Below, one piece after another: positions 49,921 to 58,565 of a DNA stretch of 64,000 nucleotides (positions within the stretch are counted from its first letter, which is position 1; every line of letters starts with the position of its first letter). The notes beneath the pieces were generated by a model. The model saw only the letters and a program-made list of their open reading frames with translations, searched no databases and was not told where the DNA came from. Location of the stretch: the NCBI GenBank assembly GCA_045124315.1, contig JBGVLO010000183.1, positions 1 through 64,000 on the forward strand. Reading direction: 5' to 3'. This DNA is from CAG-411 sp045124315 (GTDB lineage: Bacteria > Bacillota > Clostridia > Lachnospirales > Lachnospiraceae). The position numbers and the translations under genes were made by a program.

Positions 49921-51003
49921 TCAAATGCGTTGGCAGATCAAGTCTCCCATCTCAACGGTTCCAACCTGAGTCTTTCCTTCTGACATGATATCCACGGTAC
50001 GATATCCATCTTCCAGTACCTTCTTAACCGCTGCTTCAATGGCATCTGCTGCCTCATCCATATCAAACGAAAAACGAAGCATCATTGCTGCTGATAAAAT
50101 CGTAGCAATTGGATTAGCCTTATTCTGTCCGGCAATATCCGGTGCAGATCCATGACTTGGCTCATATAAACCAAACTTTGTTTCATTCAAACTAGCAGAA
50201 GAAAGCATTCCGATCGAACCGGTTACCATACTTGCTTCATCTGATAAAATGTCTCCAAACATATTCTCTGTTAAAATAACATCAAACTGCTTTGGATCTC
50301 TTACCAGCTGCATTGCACAGTTGTCAACTAACATATGCTCATAGGATACTTCCGGGTAGTCTTTTGCCACTTCCTCCACTACCTTTCTCCATAATCTTGA
50401 GGAATCCAATACATTTGCCTTATCCACACTGGTTACTTTCTTGTTTCTCTTCATGGCAATATCGAAACCACGTTTTGCAATCCGACGAATTTCGTTCTCA
50501 TCATAAGTCAATTCATCATATGCCTTTAATACGCCATTCTCTTCTACTGTCTTTCGATCACCAAAATACAAACCACCTGTTAGTTCTCGCATGATCATCA
50601 TATCAAAACCACCCTCTGTGATTTCCTCCTTCAATGGACATGCGGCTTTTAATTCGTCATACAAATATGCAGGACGCAGGTTCGCAAACAAATTCAGTGC
50701 CTTTCTAAGCTTTAACAATCCCGCCTCCGGTCTCTTTGAAGGCTCTAATTTATACCATGGAGAAGTAGATGTATTTCCGCCTATTGCGCCTAATAATACA
50801 GCATCACTTGCCTTACAGGTTGCAATAGCTTCCTCTGTCAAAGGTTCTCCACAAGCATCGATAGAGCAACCACCCATCAAGACATCTTCATAACTCAAAG
50901 TAAAACCGAATTTCTCCCCGGCTTTATTTAGTACTTTCTGTGCCTCTGTAACAATTTCCGGTCCAATTCCGTCACCTTTAATTACTGCTACTTTAAAATT
51001 CAT
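49921..51003 (-). CDS. leuB: 3-isopropylmalate dehydrogenase
   Basis: Oxidative decarboxylation of 3-isopropylmalate in leucine synthesis. The 360-aa protein has FKVAVIKGDGIGPEIV at the start, the substrate Arg region MMIMRELTGGLYFGDRK (about 125-141), TSVDKANVLDSSRLWR and the NAD loop EPSHGSAPDIAGQNKANP. AAGGAGAAGTGGTT precedes ATG 51003; a GTG two codons earlier is less likely. It heads the set leuB, small membrane protein, ilvD, ilvB. leuA, leuC and leuD are not in the window. Confidence 0.96.
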   Translation of the reverse strand: MNFKVAVIKGDGIGPEIVTEAQKVLNKAGEKFGFTLSYEDVLMGGCSIDACGEPLTEEAIATCKASDAVLLGAIGGNTSTSPWYKLEPSKRPEAGLLKLRKALNLFANLRPAYLYDELKAACPLKEEITEGGFDMMIMRELTGGLYFGDRKTVEENGVLKAYDELTYDENEIRRIAKRGFDIAMKRNKKVTSVDKANVLDSSRLWRKVVEEVAKDYPEVSYEHMLVDNCAMQLVRDPKQFDVILTENMFGDILSDEASMVTGSIGMLSSASLNETKFGLYEPSHGSAPDIAGQNKANPIATILSAAMMLRFSFDMDEAADAIEAAVKKVLEDGYRTVDIMSEGKTQVGTVEMGDLICQRI

Positions 51004-51095
51004 AACCACTTCTCCTTTTCAATTTTCTGTAATTTGTATGGTTTGGACAGTACCTTCACCTAGAAAAGTTTTCCAAACCAACTCGATTACTTTTC

Positions 51096-51125
51096 AGTAT
51101 ACTCTGTATTTCTACTTATTGTCAA
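51096..51125 (-). promoter_or_regulatory. Predicted sigma-A promoter of leuB
   Basis: Minus strand TTGACA (51120-51125), 18-bp spacer, TATACT (51096-51101). The roughly 85-nt leader contains a perfect 8-bp hairpin GGTTTGGA/TCCAAACC without a T run. No T-box motif was seen. Confidence 0.72.
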
Positions 51126-51148
51126 GGTTTCCGCAACAGTACAAAACA

Positions 51149-51193
51149 GGGAGTTGTAACAGTTCAGCCGGAGGCTGTCCTGTTACAACTCCC
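51149..51193 (-). terminator. Strong hairpin, copy C of the GTAAC family, terminating the LRR-protease gene
   Basis: GGGAGTTGTAACAG arms (51149-51162 and 51180-51193) extend to a 19-bp stem with one 2-nt mismatch and a TCC loop. Minus-strand TGTTTTGT follows. The inner part matches copy A at 153-183. Confidence 0.75.
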
Positions 51194-51238
51194 TATACGG
51201 GTACACTCAAACTATTGTAAAGTGCTTGTTACCCATTT

Positions 51239-54200
51239 TTATTTTATTTTCGCTTTGGCAGAAAGGCCTTTCTTCTTCAAGAGCTTCTTGTATTTTGCCT
51301 TCTTGCCGGAAGGTACTTTCACCGTTACCTTCTTATAGGTTCCAGTAAACGCCTTTGCACCTACACTTTTCAACTGTTTGGTCTGAATTACAATATTTTT
51401 CAAATTCCATGCTCCAAAAAATGCTTTTTTTCCAATGGATTTTACATTCTTTCCAACCACTATTTTTTTCACAAAAGAATCATTCATGAAAAGTTTTACA
51501 CCAACTGCAGTAACTTTGTAATTCTCTCCTTCTATCTTAACACTGGCAGGAATAGTTACGGTTCTGGCACTTCCAACACTTTTAACCGCTGACACGGTTT
51601 TCTTTGTTGTACTTGTCACCTTGTACTCAATAATTCCATTTTCGACTATGTCACCTACTTGAACCTTGGACACATCTTGTTTCACGCTATCACCGGTTGC
51701 TGTCACCACTTCTCCCGGTGCCTGAGTAGCTGTTACACTTGGTGTAGCACTTGTCTGAGGCTGCTGGGTTGGATTGCCAGCCACCGAACCTGAATTATCT
51801 CCCGGCAACACAGTTCCAGCCTGGGTACCAAAATCAAAGCTTACCGTCTTTACCGTACCTGCATAGGCTCCCAGACCAACAATTTTAAGGTTTTTCTTTG
51901 TATCGGTTTCGCCCATATCGTACACACGATAATCATCCTTTTCCGTAAGAACCTGGTTTCCAATCTGCACTTTCACTTTTGGCAAACTTCCCTTTACAAT
52001 TGCATCCATAACAGTTACAGTGGCAGCCGCCATATCCGCTTTCTTGAAGCTTGCCGAAATCTTATGATTTTCCGCCACCTTTGAGAAGGTATAAGAATAC
52101 ACATTTCCTACACTCTTACCGTCTACTTGTACATCCTCTACCATATATCCCTTATCCGGGGTAATGGCATAACATGCATCCTCATCCTTGATCACAGACT
52201 TACTTCCCTGTCTGGAAATACTTCCCCCTTGTCCTGCGCTGGCGTTGATGTCAACAAGAGAAACGTTCTTTTCATCTGCTTTGATCGTAGCATTTTCGCA
52301 ATTTTCAAAAGCAATTGCTCCCTGATTCTGCTCAATCTGGATTTCACTTCCATCTCCGGTTCCCTCTACTACCACCTGGCTCTTGCTATCGATCACAGCA
52401 GTGGAATCCATCTCAATAGAATAATTTTCTCCTTCCTCCGGCGTAACGGAACACTCACTTGCATTTTCCGTATCCTTCAGAACAACCTTTACATTTCTAC
52501 TCTTTGTATTGGCTGTAAGGCTTCGTTCGGTTCCTACCACACTCAACTCAAAATCTTCCGTCGTAGAAGTATTTTCAACGGTATAGGTACCTGCCGGCAG
52601 ATAAATTCTGCATTCATCCGTTGGATTATTTTCTTTGCTGGCATCTGCCATGAAAATATCATCTCGGTCTGTAATCAGATTTCCTCTTTTCACAGTAGCA
52701 ATTTTCTTTCCACTCTCATCTTTAATATTGTAGTTTGCCACATTACAACAAACTAAGATATTATTGCTGTAACACTTACTGTTTCTCTTTTCCCATGCTC
52801 GCAAAACCGTCACATAATTATCAAAGGCAATAGAACTACCTTCAATTTGATTTCCACATGGTTCTGAACCGTTAATTTTATAACTCCAATTGATAATATT
52901 TTGGTTCTTATCACGGGTAATGCTGATATACTGCTCTTTCGTTGTATAGTTTGGATCGTACACATAAATCTTCGTATCATCTGACTTGTATGCCAGCACT
53001 GCATGACCGGATTGTGGAGAAGAATAAATATTCAGTATGATCGGCAATCCATCTGATTTGTTCATATTGTCCAGCGCTTCTTTCAAAGCAACCAAATCAT
53101 TCTTTGTTCTGCTGGTATTCTGTGCCACTTCATCTTCCACCTGTGAAATATGCAATGCCTCAATAAATCGAGTCAGACTAATCTGTAATCCTGCATTCAT
53201 GGAATTCACTGATAACTCGCTGTTTTTCGTATATTTCTCATTAAAATCCGTAAGTTCAATACCATCTCCCTCGATACCAAGCATCATCGCTGTAGAAACC
53301 ATTCCAAAACAGTTTCCTCCCCAATTTGGCCAAATACTGTTCAGTTCCTGTGCTTTGCTGTTGTCACCATATAAAAACTTAAACACACTGTATGGAACTT
53401 TATATGGGGTTGGATAACCAAACGCACTTCGATTATTCAGAAAACTATAATGTACTCTGTCAAAATCGATACGCTGTGACTTGGATACCCACTTGGCATA
53501 CAATGTAGTTTCCTTTTTTCCATCCAAACCACCTACGACCATATTTTCTGTGATCAACTGACCACCATCTCTCTGTGTGTACCAACCAACAAATTCGTAT
53601 TCTTCCATGGTGGCATTTGGCAACTCACCATATGTTTCACCGGCATTTACGGACTTTGAGGAAATTCCTTCTATTTCCCCTCCATTCCCATCAAACTTAA
53701 TCGTGAAGGCAGAACTCATATACTGGGCATACAAGGTCTGATCAGAATTAATATTCACAACAGTAGTATTCTCTACTTTTGTGCCACCTTCCTGCTGTGT
53801 ATACCAGCCCGTAAAAACGGCATTGGCTTTACTTACGGCCGGAAGATTTTCGTATTGCTCTCCGTTATTTACATAGATACAGTCTGTTTCACAGCTTCCG
53901 CCATCCGTCACCAAAGTAACCTTATATTGTCCCTCTGTATCTTTTGCAGTCTTATCTGCTAACTGGTTTTTCTTTTTGCTGGAAATTGTAGCGGTTTCTT
54001 CTTTAAAGAAATCTATGATACCGGCACTTTTAAATGGAATGTTATTGTCCTCGGCATATTGCTGTGCTAAGGTTCCCTCATATCCTACTATGGTCATATT
54101 ATTCTTCAGATACGTATATTCACCCTCTGACCCCTCTGAATCCTCATAGTCTTCATCCTTAGATTCCTCATCCTCAAAATAATTTCCAAATGCGTCATAA

Positions 54201-56017
54201 CCAATATAAGTTACATTTTCCGGAACAAAAAGTTCTTTTAGCTTAGGAACTTCATCAAATGCTCCAGGGCCTATACTTTCCAATGTTTTTGGCAGATCCA
54301 GCTCTTCCAGGGAAGTACATCTTTCAAATGCATACGCCCCTATAACTTTTACTCCTTCCGGAATTTTCACATCAACAAGTGATTCATCATAGGTAAACAG
54401 ACCAGCTGGAATTTCTTCCAGATATGCCGGCAATGTTACTTTTTGCAACTTAGGCATACTCCAAAGCCCATTGGCACCAATATATTTCACGCCGTCCGAG
54501 AAAACAATCTCCTTTATTCCACCTTTCCCTTCGGAAGCGCAGTCCGAAATACCGCCTACTGAAATCACTCCATCACCAATGGTTACTTTTTCTGCATCTG
54601 TCATTAAAGAGCTAATAATTGTGACTTCTCCACTTTCCTCATTCGGAATCGTCAGGGTATCCTCATAACCAGAATCAACATAATATAAGGTGTCTAACAA
54701 AATAGTTCCTTCCTTGATGTACCGGTCACCATTTTTCTTCGCTTCTGCTATTTTCGTTTCCATCCATGCAGTACTATCCAAGGCATATTTTCCAAGATAT
54801 TTTATTCCGGTTGGAAAATAGACTTCCCCTACATTCTCGCATCCATAAAATGCACTATTTCCTATGTAAGATACAGACGAAGGTATATCCAGCACTTCTA
54901 TTTTTTCACAGAACTCAAATGCACAATCCCCTATGAATTCCACTCCATATCCGATTTTCAGCTCTTTCAGGTTTGTGCAATGATAAAACGCATCCCCCTC
55001 AATCTTTTTCACGCCTTCTCCCAGTATTACCTTCTCAATATTTTCGCACTGCCAAAAGGCTCCCTCACCAATAGTATCACAATTGGCTAACACAACTTCT
55101 TTTAGTGCAACACAATCACCAAACGCATCTGCTCCTATTTTCTGCAGGCTTTCACTCTGCAAATCAACTGACTCCAATTTAGCGTCATTTGAAAAGGCAT
55201 ATTGCCCAATCTCCCGAAGTTTTTTTCCTATCTTTACAGACGTCAACTCCTTACAATCACCGAATGCCCCATTACCGATTATTTCAAGACTATCAGGAAA
55301 CTCTACGTTCTCTAAACCAGTAGACCGAAAAGACCATGTGGCAATTTCAAGCAGGCTGTCTGAAAATTTGACCTCTTTTAACGCCTGATCCTCGTAAAAC
55401 GCTTCCTCGTCTATAAATTCCACACCCTGACCCATATCTACTTTTCTGAGCGAGGTGCACCCATAAAAAGTTTCCCATTCTATGCGTCTAAGACTGTTAG
55501 GAAGAACGATTTCTTCCAGTGCAGTACACTCATAAAAAGCATACGCACCTAACCGTTCCAATCCCTCATTTAATTCAATATTTTTCAATTCACCACAGTT
55601 TTCAAATGCACCATCTTCAATACTCTTCAGTCCATCATTTATGACGATTGTCTTTAAGTTTTCACAACCACAAAACGCATATGAGCCTATTGTTGTCACA
55701 CTGGATGAAAGGGTAACCTTAGTAACTTCCGAATTGTTAATGTCACATATACACCTAACTCCTTCCGGAATCAGGATCTCCTTTTTCGTTCCGGTATACC
55801 CCCACAAAGTTCCATCATCCCATACCTCAAATCCCTGTTCTTCCAAGGCCTCAATCTGATCGTCGCTAAAAACAATATCATTTTCTTCATTCTGCTCTGT
55901 TTCTGCAGATACCTGATCTATCGAAAACAAAATCCCGTCACTTGGTGTACCGCTGATCACCACAGCGGCAGCAAGCATACTTGCCATTACTTTTCTTTTC
56001 CATGTTCGCTTCTTCAT
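51239..56017 (-). CDS. Giant BspA-type LRR surface protein with an embedded papain-like cysteine protease domain
   Basis: A 1,592-aa secreted protein. Signal peptide about residues 1-38 (RKVMASMLAAAVVISGTPS). LRR_5 repeats run to about 660, interrupted by an acidic stretch EDEESKDEDYEDSEGSEGE. Two InlB B repeats follow (about 690-840; FTGWYTQQEGG, FVGWYTQRDGG). Residues about 850-1075 resemble a C39/papain-like protease: Cys in GGNCFGMVS (about 899), His in SGHAVLAY (about 1005) and YDPNY (about 1020). The C-terminus has a Big-type module shared with the LRR pseudogene, a TQ/TP-rich linker and terminal LRRs ending in Lys-rich sequence. Start chosen at 56017, where AGGAG is 7 bases upstream. 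No sortase or S-layer motif is evident. Confidence 0.82.
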   Translation of the reverse strand: MKKRTWKRKVMASMLAAAVVISGTPSDGILFSIDQVSAETEQNEENDIVFSDDQIEALEEQGFEVWDDGTLWGYTGTKKEILIPEGVRCICDINNSEVTKVTLSSSVTTIGSYAFCGCENLKTIVINDGLKSIEDGAFENCGELKNIELNEGLERLGAYAFYECTALEEIVLPNSLRRIEWETFYGCTSLRKVDMGQGVEFIDEEAFYEDQALKEVKFSDSLLEIATWSFRSTGLENVEFPDSLEIIGNGAFGDCKELTSVKIGKKLREIGQYAFSNDAKLESVDLQSESLQKIGADAFGDCVALKEVVLANCDTIGEGAFWQCENIEKVILGEGVKKIEGDAFYHCTNLKELKIGYGVEFIGDCAFEFCEKIEVLDIPSSVSYIGNSAFYGCENVGEVYFPTGIKYLGKYALDSTAWMETKIAEAKKNGDRYIKEGTILLDTLYYVDSGYEDTLTIPNEESGEVTIISSLMTDAEKVTIGDGVISVGGISDCASEGKGGIKEIVFSDGVKYIGANGLWSMPKLQKVTLPAYLEEIPAGLFTYDESLVDVKIPEGVKVIGAYAFERCTSLEELDLPKTLESIGPGAFDEVPKLKELFVPENVTYIGYDAFGNYFEDEESKDEDYEDSEGSEGEYTYLKNNMTIVGYEGTLAQQYAEDNNIPFKSAGIIDFFKEETATISSKKKNQLADKTAKDTEGQYKVTLVTDGGSCETDCIYVNNGEQYENLPAVSKANAVFTGWYTQQEGGTKVENTTVVNINSDQTLYAQYMSSAFTIKFDGNGGEIEGISSKSVNAGETYGELPNATMEEYEFVGWYTQRDGGQLITENMVVGGLDGKKETTLYAKWVSKSQRIDFDRVHYSFLNNRSAFGYPTPYKVPYSVFKFLYGDNSKAQELNSIWPNWGGNCFGMVSTAMMLGIEGDGIELTDFNEKYTKNSELSVNSMNAGLQISLTRFIEALHISQVEDEVAQNTSRTKNDLVALKEALDNMNKSDGLPIILNIYSSPQSGHAVLAYKSDDTKIYVYDPNYTTKEQYISITRDKNQNIINWSYKINGSEPCGNQIEGSSIAFDNYVTVLRAWEKRNSKCYSNNILVCCNVANYNIKDESGKKIATVKRGNLITDRDDIFMADASKENNPTDECRIYLPAGTYTVENTSTTEDFELSVVGTERSLTANTKSRNVKVVLKDTENASECSVTPEEGENYSIEMDSTAVIDSKSQVVVEGTGDGSEIQIEQNQGAIAFENCENATIKADEKNVSLVDINASAGQGGSISRQGSKSVIKDEDACYAITPDKGYMVEDVQVDGKSVGNVYSYTFSKVAENHKISASFKKADMAAATVTVMDAIVKGSLPKVKVQIGNQVLTEKDDYRVYDMGETDTKKNLKIVGLGAYAGTVKTVSFDFGTQAGTVLPGDNSGSVAGNPTQQPQTSATPSVTATQAPGEVVTATGDSVKQDVSKVQVGDIVENGIIEYKVTSTTKKTVSAVKSVGSARTVTIPASVKIEGENYKVTAVGVKLFMNDSFVKKIVVGKNVKSIGKKAFFGAWNLKNIVIQTKQLKSVGAKAFTGTYKKVTVKVPSGKKAKYKKLLKKKGLSAKAKIK

Positions 56018-56147
56018 TTTCATTCTCCTATCTCTTTGCCGGATATGTAGTATCCTTTCTGCACACATTCCTTATCCAGCCAAAATATAAATCTTCCTTG
56101 TTTTATCAGACTATCCTATTTTTTTGTAATTTTTTTGTATTTGCCTC

Positions 56148-56909
56148 TTATTCTCCCTTTCCAACCTTAATTGCATCCAGGGATAAGGTACGAAGATCCA
56201 GAATCTCCTGTTCGGTTAGTCTTGTATATTCTGCTAATTCCTGGACTGTAGCTACTCTTCCCAGATCCTCAGCTAAATATTTTGCTGCTTCATTTACTAA
56301 ATTGGATTTTGCAAGCATGGAATTTTCCCAATCACTATTTCCAATTTCTTCATCCACAGCTTCCACCATGGCCTGACGAACACTCTCCGTAAGGAAGGTA
56401 TCCACATCTTCCAATTTTGCAATTTCCCCTACTTTTTCAATCGCTTGAAAAAGTGCAATATTTCCTTCCTGCTCCAGATCTTCTATTGGCATTCCTTTTC
56501 CTGAATACCTTTGTGCCAATTCTACTACCAATGACAAATATCCATTGAACAGTTGGGTTTTGGCCTGCTCCTGTCCATCCCGAATTGCCAATACCAGTTT
56601 TCTTTTCTCTTCTTCTGTAATGGTGTTTATATCCTGTATTTCTTCTAAATACAGACGATGGGCCACAGAATCTTCCTCCTGTTTTTCTGTCTTTTCCGTT
56701 TTTTCCTGTTCTACCTCTTTATGTACAAATCCAGGGATCTTAATTCCATTATCCCCTAAATACTGATATACTGCCTCAAACTGTTGGTCTGTCAAATCCA
56801 TGCCATCAAAATAAGACACAACTTCTTCCTTTGTAATCTTTCCTTCTTGCACTTTTGCCACTTCCACAATTTCTTTTAGCAGTTCCAGAAATTTATTTTG
56901 TTCCAACAT
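56148..56909 (-). CDS. Sigma-70-like protein lacking region 4
   Basis: A 253-aa protein related to RpoD. Residues about 1-60 match region 1.1 in form (ITKEEVVSYFDGMDLTDQQFE). HRLYLEEIQDINTITEEEKRKL resembles region 1.2. Region 2.1-2.2 is clear (NGYLSLVVELAQRYSGKGM and IEDLEQEGNIALFQAIEKV, the core-binding part), but 2.3-2.4, which melts and reads the -10 element, is poorly conserved (FLTESVRQAMVEAV). Region 3 is present (AAKYLAEDLGRVATVQELAE). The protein then stops with no -35-reading region 4. It may be an alternative sigma or an RNA polymerase-binding decoy. It lies 130 bp upstream of the LRR-protease gene, same strand. A GTG at 56924 is an alternative start. Confidence 0.72.
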   Translation of the reverse strand: MLEQNKFLELLKEIVEVAKVQEGKITKEEVVSYFDGMDLTDQQFEAVYQYLGDNGIKIPGFVHKEVEQEKTEKTEKQEEDSVAHRLYLEEIQDINTITEEEKRKLVLAIRDGQEQAKTQLFNGYLSLVVELAQRYSGKGMPIEDLEQEGNIALFQAIEKVGEIAKLEDVDTFLTESVRQAMVEAVDEEIGNSDWENSMLAKSNLVNEAAKYLAEDLGRVATVQELAEYTRLTEQEILDLRTLSLDAIKVGKGE

Positions 56910-57035
56910 TTCTATATTACACACCTTTCTCTATCCATGTATGAATATATTTTTGCGTTTCTTTCCCGTCTGTTTTCAAGACTCGTCTCTCATTTTATAC
57001 AAAAAATAATATTCTGTCAAAATTGCTTTTCCATT

Positions 57036-57064
57036 TTGACCTTATAGTAGATTTGTGGTATATT
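57036..57064 (+). promoter_or_regulatory. Predicted sigma-A promoter of arcC
   Basis: TTGACC (57036-57041), 17-bp spacer, TATATT (57059-57064). It leaves a leader of about 210 nt that consists almost wholly of repeat element B. Confidence 0.65.
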
Positions 57065-57080
57065 ATTGGTATGTATTTTT

Positions 57081-57253
57081 GTAACTGTTCAGAGATTAGA
57101 ACAGCTATGTGCAAAATAGCACAGGGCACTTACAAATTAAGGACCATTTGCGTACGAGCAAGCTTGTGTCCTTTCAGACGGGGTAGCGTTATTATATGAT
57201 ACCAGCGTAGCAATTCGTAGGTATCATTGGGGCAAAATGCTTTTTGATCCCAA
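57081..57253 (+). repeat. Structured repeat element B in the arcC leader
   Basis: It begins GTAACTGTTCAGAG, the same end as elements E and F, with CTGTTC/GAACAG pairing at once. A GCTAT/ATAGC hairpin and a GGAC...GTCC segment with TTTGCGTACG (compare copy A) follow. The last 57 bases hold the two-hairpin module shared with copy D: TGATACC (57197-57203) with GGTATCA (57220-57226), then a TTGGGGCAAAA type stem. It ends about 30 bp before the arcC start. Mobile repeat or leader regulator are both possible. Confidence 0.62.
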
Positions 57254-57284
57254 CTTCATTATATAGGATAGGAGAGGATATATT

Positions 57285-58214
57285 ATGGAAAGTAAGAGAA
57301 TCGTTGTTGCATTGGGACATGCAGCATTAGGAACTACATATAACGAACAGAAGAAAGCGGTTGTCAATGCCGCAAAAGCCATTGCCGATTTAGTAGAAGA
57401 AAAATATCAGGTAGTGATTACTCACAGTAACGCACCTCAGTTGGGAATGATTCATTCCGCTATGACAGAGTTTAGCCGTCTTGATAATGAATTCACGGTT
57501 GCTCCTCTGTCTGTATGTAGCGCTATGAGTCAGGGATATATTGGTTACGACCTTCAAAATGCCATCCGTACTGAATTATTAAACCGTGGAATTTTTAAGA
57601 CAGTTTCCACTTTAATTACTCAGGTTCGTGTGGATCCTTTTGATCCCGCCTTTACAGAACCTACAAAGATCATTGGCCGCTTAATGACAGAAGAAGAAGC
57701 AAAAGCAGAAGAAGACAAAGGAAATCACACGGTGAAAGTGGATGGTGGTTATCGTCGTATTATTGCTGCTCCTAAACCAATTGAAATTTACGAAATTGAT
57801 GCCATCAAAACTCTTTTGGATGCAAATCAGATCGTAATCGCCTGCGGTGGCGGCGGTATTCCGGTATTACAACAGGATACTATATTAAAGGGTGCCAGTG
57901 CAGTAATCGAGAAAGACACCATTGCAGCAAGACTTGCAGATCAGGTAGATGCAGATGCGCTCGTATTCCTTACAGGAGTGGAGAATGCATGTCTGAACTA
58001 TGAAGAAGCAAACCAGACAGAATTACACAAAGTATCTGTCAGCGAGATGAAGAAATATGCTCAGGAAGGACATTTCGGTGAGCATTCTATGCTCCCTAAA
58101 GTAAATGCTTCTATGGAATTTGTTGGAACAAAGAATTACCGCAAGGCAATCATCACAAATTGGGAACATGCAAAAGCAGCCATGAAAGAAAAAACAGGAA
58201 CAATTATAAAATAG
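57285..58214 (+). CDS. arcC: Carbamate kinase
   Basis: Makes ATP from carbamoyl phosphate and ADP in arginine/citrulline or purine fermentation. The 309-aa protein has VVALGHAALGT at the start, where most carbamate kinases have GGNAL, VITHSNAPQLG, the basic region PTKIIGRLMTEEEA, RRIIAAPKPIEI, and the nucleotide-site motifs VIACGGGGIPV and AARLADQVDADALVFLTGVE. No arcA or arcB is adjacent. It is one of few plus-strand genes; GGAGAGGATATATT precedes the ATG. Confidence 0.92.
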   Translation: MESKRIVVALGHAALGTTYNEQKKAVVNAAKAIADLVEEKYQVVITHSNAPQLGMIHSAMTEFSRLDNEFTVAPLSVCSAMSQGYIGYDLQNAIRTELLNRGIFKTVSTLITQVRVDPFDPAFTEPTKIIGRLMTEEEAKAEEDKGNHTVKVDGGYRRIIAAPKPIEIYEIDAIKTLLDANQIVIACGGGGIPVLQQDTILKGASAVIEKDTIAARLADQVDADALVFLTGVENACLNYEEANQTELHKVSVSEMKKYAQEGHFGEHSMLPKVNASMEFVGTKNYRKAIITNWEHAKAAMKEKTGTIIK

Positions 58215-58227
58215 GACTATTCAACCA

Positions 58228-58256
58228 TTGACTTTGACACATTTTTGCCTTATACT
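58228..58256 (+). promoter_or_regulatory. Orphan sigma-A promoter downstream of arcC
   Basis: TTGACT (58228-58233), 17 bp, TATACT (58251-58256); overlapping TTGACA (58234-58239), 16 bp, TATAGA is also present. No gene follows before the terminator at 58411-58437. Confidence 0.6.
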
Positions 58257-58261
58257 ATAGA

Positions 58262-58437
58262 TATGATTATCGATGGTATCTTGTTGATGCGGTACATTTT
58301 AATGTGTCGCATACGCACATATTATTTTAGGTTATTCGATACTTTACACTCATAGAAATAACAACATTTCGTTTCTTTCTGAAACATGTATGAACGAAAG
58401 TCGTACAAGAAAAAGACTGCTTTGGCAGTCTTTTTTG
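58262..58437 (+). ncRNA. Candidate small RNA of about 175 nt
   Basis: A non-coding unit bounded by a good promoter and a good terminator (AAAGACTGC-TTTG-GCAGTC then TTTTTTG). Inside are ATGCGGTACA/TGTGTCGCAT (8 of 10 pairs), an outer GGTATC/GATACT pair and TTTCGTT/AACGAAA. There is no start codon with a ribosome site. It does not have the long closing stem of 6S RNA. With element G2 it accounts for the gap 58215-58565. Confidence 0.45.
58411..58437 (+). terminator. Intrinsic terminator of the candidate small RNA or of arcC
   Basis: AAGACTGC-TTTG-GCAGTCTT stem and a T6 run. Could also end arcC read-through. Confidence 0.8.
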
Positions 58438-58454
58438 TTTTATATTTAGACAAT

Positions 58455-58538
58455 AGAACAAAGTGGACAAGTCCACTTCAACACCCTATATCCCTCACTC
58501 ATGAGGGACTTGCTCTATAGGACGCACTTTCCTATAGA
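58455..58538. repeat. Dispersed intergenic element G2 (partner at 11112-11391)
   Basis: Carries the three blocks of G1 in the same order without the roughly 190-bp insert: a 23-base block at 58455-58477 identical to 11112-11134, a 27-base block at 58489-58515 identical to 11147-11173, and TCTATAGG/CCTATAGA at 58514-58521 and 58531-58538. Like G1 it lies directly behind a minus-strand terminator. Confidence 0.7.
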
Positions 58539-58540
58539 AT

Positions 58541-58565
58541 AAAAAAGGGGCAACCGCCCCTTTTT
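58541..58565 (-). terminator. Terminator of the corrinoid adenosyltransferase gene
   Basis: Minus strand GGGGC-GGTT-GCCCC followed by TTTTTT, right at the stop codon. Confidence 0.85.

Noticed and set aside
51003..51101. T-box leader for leucine
   Set aside because: No GGGTGGNACCGCG-like T-box sequence or following terminator is present in the leader.
58262..58437. 6S RNA
   Set aside because: The ends do not pair into the long closing stem with central bubble that defines 6S RNA; kept only as an unclassified candidate small RNA.
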